A stretch of DNA of 7,369 bases from Desulfobacterales bacterium (GTDB lineage Bacteria; Desulfobacterota; Desulfobacteria; Desulfobacterales; BuS5). Where the stretch lies: positions 1-7,369 of the forward strand of contig JAERRQ010000221.1 of the NCBI GenBank assembly GCA_016735355.1, read 5' to 3'. Shown here in pieces: positions 5,440 through 7,369 of the stretch. The first letter of the stretch is position 1. The number at the start of each line of letters is the position of its first letter. Both the position numbers and the translations under genes were made by a program. The notes below the pieces were generated by a model. That model was not told the DNA's origin and did no database searches. It saw only the letters and a program-made list of their open reading frames with translations.

Positions 5440-7173
5440 ATGGGCACTATTATTACACGTAAACAAAACAATAATACTTATTACCTTTATCAGGAAACCT
5501 ATCGAGAAAAAATCAACAAAAAGGATGCTGGTAAAATTCGAGGGTCAGGAAAAAGTAAGGTTTGCACTCGATCAACTTATCTTGGTTCTGCTGAGACAAT
5601 CCTTAGATGTATTAAGGGGAATAGAAGCCCAATTAAAGTTAATGCTCGAAACTTCGGTATGGTGGCGGCTGCTTACCAGGCAGCTTGTGTTATTAAATTA
5701 CCTCAGATATTGAGTAAGCATATTAAAGGAAAACGGTTTGAAACAGAACTTTGGACATATTTTTTTGTAACAATTATTAACCGCTTAGATAGTGCAACCA
5801 GTAAAGAAAAAATGAGTGGATGGTTGAAAAAGACTATTCTTCCGGAATTACTTAATATTAAAATACAAAATTTTACAGGAAAGAAATTTTGGTACGTAAC
5901 CGATGACGTTATATCGGAAAAAGAACTTAAACAAAGAAGAGAAAATATAGTAAATGACAATGATCCTTTTGAATGCATTGATGATACAATTTTCACCGCG
6001 ATTGAAACTGAACTTTTTGCTTGCATTGATCAGTTGATGGATCTTTCCTCCGATGTCATTTGTTATGATACAACAAATTTTTTTACTTATATTGAAGAGC
6101 CAAAACGCTCAAAAATAGCAAACACCTGCCACAGTAAAGATTCAAAGAATCACCTTAACCATGTTGGATTACTAATGGCTGTAGAAAAATCTTTTGGCAT
6201 CCCACTGATTAGTCGTGTTTATCGTGCAAACTGCCATGACAGCAAACTTTTTTCTCATATTCTTGCAGAGCTGATTGTCTCACTTAAAACACTTTGTGGA
6301 ACTGAAAACGATTTGGTTCTTGTTCTCGACAAAGGAAACAATAGCAAAGAAAATTTTTCTTATATGAATGGAAAAATTAACTGGATAGGGGCATTAGTTC
6401 CTTCTCATTATAAAAATCTCATTGATATGAAATTGGATCAATACCATGGAAATTGGAAGGATAAGCGTTATTATCGGTGCAAAAAAACCGTGATGGGTGT
6501 TGAATGTGTTGTTATCCTGACATTTACTGCGGTCAGAAAGCGTAAGCAAAAGCATTCTTTAAGACGAGGTATTGAGAAACTAAAAAATGAGATAAATAAA
6601 AAATGGAAAAGTTACAAAAAAACACCCAAAAACATTACTCCAGGTATTGAAACCATGCTGAAGAAAAGTAGATATGGAGAATGTATTAAGATATCTGTGG
6701 TTAAGGGAGAACCTTATTTTGAAAAAAATTTAGAAGAGATTAAAACAAGAGAAAAACGTTTTGGTAAAAGCCTGGTTTTTTCAAGCATGCTTGAAGCAGA
6801 AACAGGGTATTTAATTGATACCTATAATGAAAAAGATATTATTGAAAATGATTTTCATCTTTTAAAAGATGTTACATTAATACGTTTTAGGCCAATTCGA
6901 CATTGGACAGATTCTAAAATTCGAGCTTTTGCTTTTTGTTGTGTCGTTTCGATGATGCTAATGAGAGTTATGCAATGGATGACAGAACAGAAAGGATATA
7001 AAATGAGTCCAACTATCCTGAAAGATGAATTAACAGATATTCAGGAAATTATAATGGTTTATAGTTCTACAGATGCGGAACGTAAAATTACTGAAAGGAG
7101 TGCTGTTCAAAAAAAGCTTTGGAAAATTTTTGAGTTGGGAAAAATAGAAAACCAGTTATCACTACACAAATAA
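5440..7173 (+). CDS. IS1634-family DDE transposase
   Basis: The 577-residue transposase catalyses DNA cleavage and strand transfer of its own IS. The DDE triad is visible: D210 in CYDTTNFFTY, D297 in LVLVLDKGN, and E469 in YNEKDIIENDFHLLK (462-476). The last stretch fits the IS4-superfamily Y-2-R-3-E-6-K signature, with Lys at the Arg position. The N-terminal segment with TYYLYQETYREK is the usual IS1634 start. I chose ATG 5440, which has GTTGGGGG at 5427-5434 as ribosome site; an in-frame TTG at 5401 would add 13 residues but overlaps the promoter region. Length is normal for the family and no frameshift or internal stop is present, so the element looks capable of movement. Confidence 0.93.
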   Translation: MGTIITRKQNNNTYYLYQETYREKINKKDAGKIRGSGKSKVCTRSTYLGSAETILRCIKGNRSPIKVNARNFGMVAAAYQAACVIKLPQILSKHIKGKRFETELWTYFFVTIINRLDSATSKEKMSGWLKKTILPELLNIKIQNFTGKKFWYVTDDVISEKELKQRRENIVNDNDPFECIDDTIFTAIETELFACIDQLMDLSSDVICYDTTNFFTYIEEPKRSKIANTCHSKDSKNHLNHVGLLMAVEKSFGIPLISRVYRANCHDSKLFSHILAELIVSLKTLCGTENDLVLVLDKGNNSKENFSYMNGKINWIGALVPSHYKNLIDMKLDQYHGNWKDKRYYRCKKTVMGVECVVILTFTAVRKRKQKHSLRRGIEKLKNEINKKWKSYKKTPKNITPGIETMLKKSRYGECIKISVVKGEPYFEKNLEEIKTREKRFGKSLVFSSMLEAETGYLIDTYNEKDIIENDFHLLKDVTLIRFRPIRHWTDSKIRAFAFCCVVSMMLMRVMQWMTEQKGYKMSPTILKDELTDIQEIIMVYSSTDAERKITERSAVQKKLWKIFELGKIENQLSLHK

Positions 7174-7193
7174 AATAGTAATCCACTTTGTTT

Positions 7194-7236
7194 TCAATTG
7201 GTTATAACTATAGAAATGGCCTATGTGGAAGATTCA
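7194..7236 (-). repeat. Right terminal inverted repeat of the IS
   Basis: This is the mirror of the left end, ending in GGAAGATTCA at 7227-7236. It begins 20 bases after the transposase stop. The sequence just outside (GGTTAAAAAA) does not repeat that outside the left end. Confidence 0.6.
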
Positions 7237-7260
7237 GGTTAAAAAAACGGAAAAAAATCT

Positions 7261-7369
7261 ATGCGGCAATTATCACCAAAGCTTGAAAACTGGCTGGAAG
7301 GATATAACAAACTGTTGAAAGAGATGAAGGAAAGCGGTTTCAGGCAGACCCCGACAAATGCCCGTGAAG
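7261..7369 (+). CDS. N-terminal part of an unidentified protein (runs off the window)
   Basis: An ATG at 7261 opens a frame that continues to the end of the window. It gives 36 residues starting MRQLSPKLENWLEGYNK and including FRQTPTNARE. It looks amphipathic and soluble, with no signal peptide. The pattern faintly recalls the N-terminal cap of some alpha/beta hydrolases (acetyl-esterase type), but this is a weak impression from memory and no catalytic motif is in view. The ribosome site is poor. The gene starts 24 bases outside the right IS end, so the IS may affect its expression. Confidence 0.5.
   Translation, partial: MRQLSPKLENWLEGYNKLLKEMKESGFRQTPTNARE

Larger units (their letters stand above)
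5283..7236 (+). mobile_element. IS1634-family insertion sequence (IS4 superfamily)
   Basis: The element of about 1954 bp is bounded by imperfect terminal inverted repeats and holds one long transposase gene. Both ends begin TGAATCTTCC reading inward, and a second block, TAACCnnTTGA, matches without any gap at 33-43 bases inside each end. I see no clear target-site duplication outside the proposed ends. The ends may therefore be a few bases off, or the flanks may have changed after insertion. Length and gene content fit the IS1634 family. Confidence 0.75.

Noticed and set aside
1..7369. CRISPR array, tRNA or rRNA genes
   Set aside because: No regularly spaced repeats and no tRNA- or rRNA-like sequence were seen on either strand.

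Overview
The window reads as the downstream end of an extracellular contractile injection system (eCIS) locus, running into a mobile, partly decayed accessory segment. The DNA is AT-rich. The eCIS-type AAA+ ATPase, the DUF4157 protein and the IS1634-type transposase would suit a Gram-negative, perhaps a Desulfobacterota or Bacteroidota-like organism. That placement is only inference; no taxonomic marker gene is present.

Bases 1-3927 hold a tightly packed plus-strand series: the possible tail of an upstream gene, a DUF4157 ('eCIS core') protein with an HELTH motif, a 103-residue protein made of an eCIS cargo-type leader plus acidic repeats, an Afp15/Pvc15-like AAA+ ATPase, and a secreted, membrane-anchored GH18-fold protein whose catalytic acidic residues are missing. 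Gaps of 22-29 bases suggest one operon.

Bases 3928-4171 are non-coding, with two inverted repeats that share a TGGTCT core. They precede a separately expressed 214-residue toxin (4172-4816). This toxin joins an N-terminal cargo leader (DNRP motif) to a C-terminal RNase A-like domain of the CdiA-CT type. It is the best candidate for the payload of the injection system, and no immunity gene is visible next to it.

Bases 4909-5241 hold a minus-strand remnant of a type III-restriction/DEAD-box helicase-like protein. It has lost its ATPase motifs. A complete IS1634-family element (about 5283-7236) follows, with imperfect terminal inverted repeats and an intact DDE transposase. The last 109 bases start a new plus-strand gene that leaves the window.

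Taken together: the ATPase and DUF4157 protein would support assembly or loading of the particle, the GH18-like protein may touch the cell envelope, and the RNase A-like protein would be the delivered effector. The IS and the broken helicase mark the edge of the cluster as a site of gene turnover.
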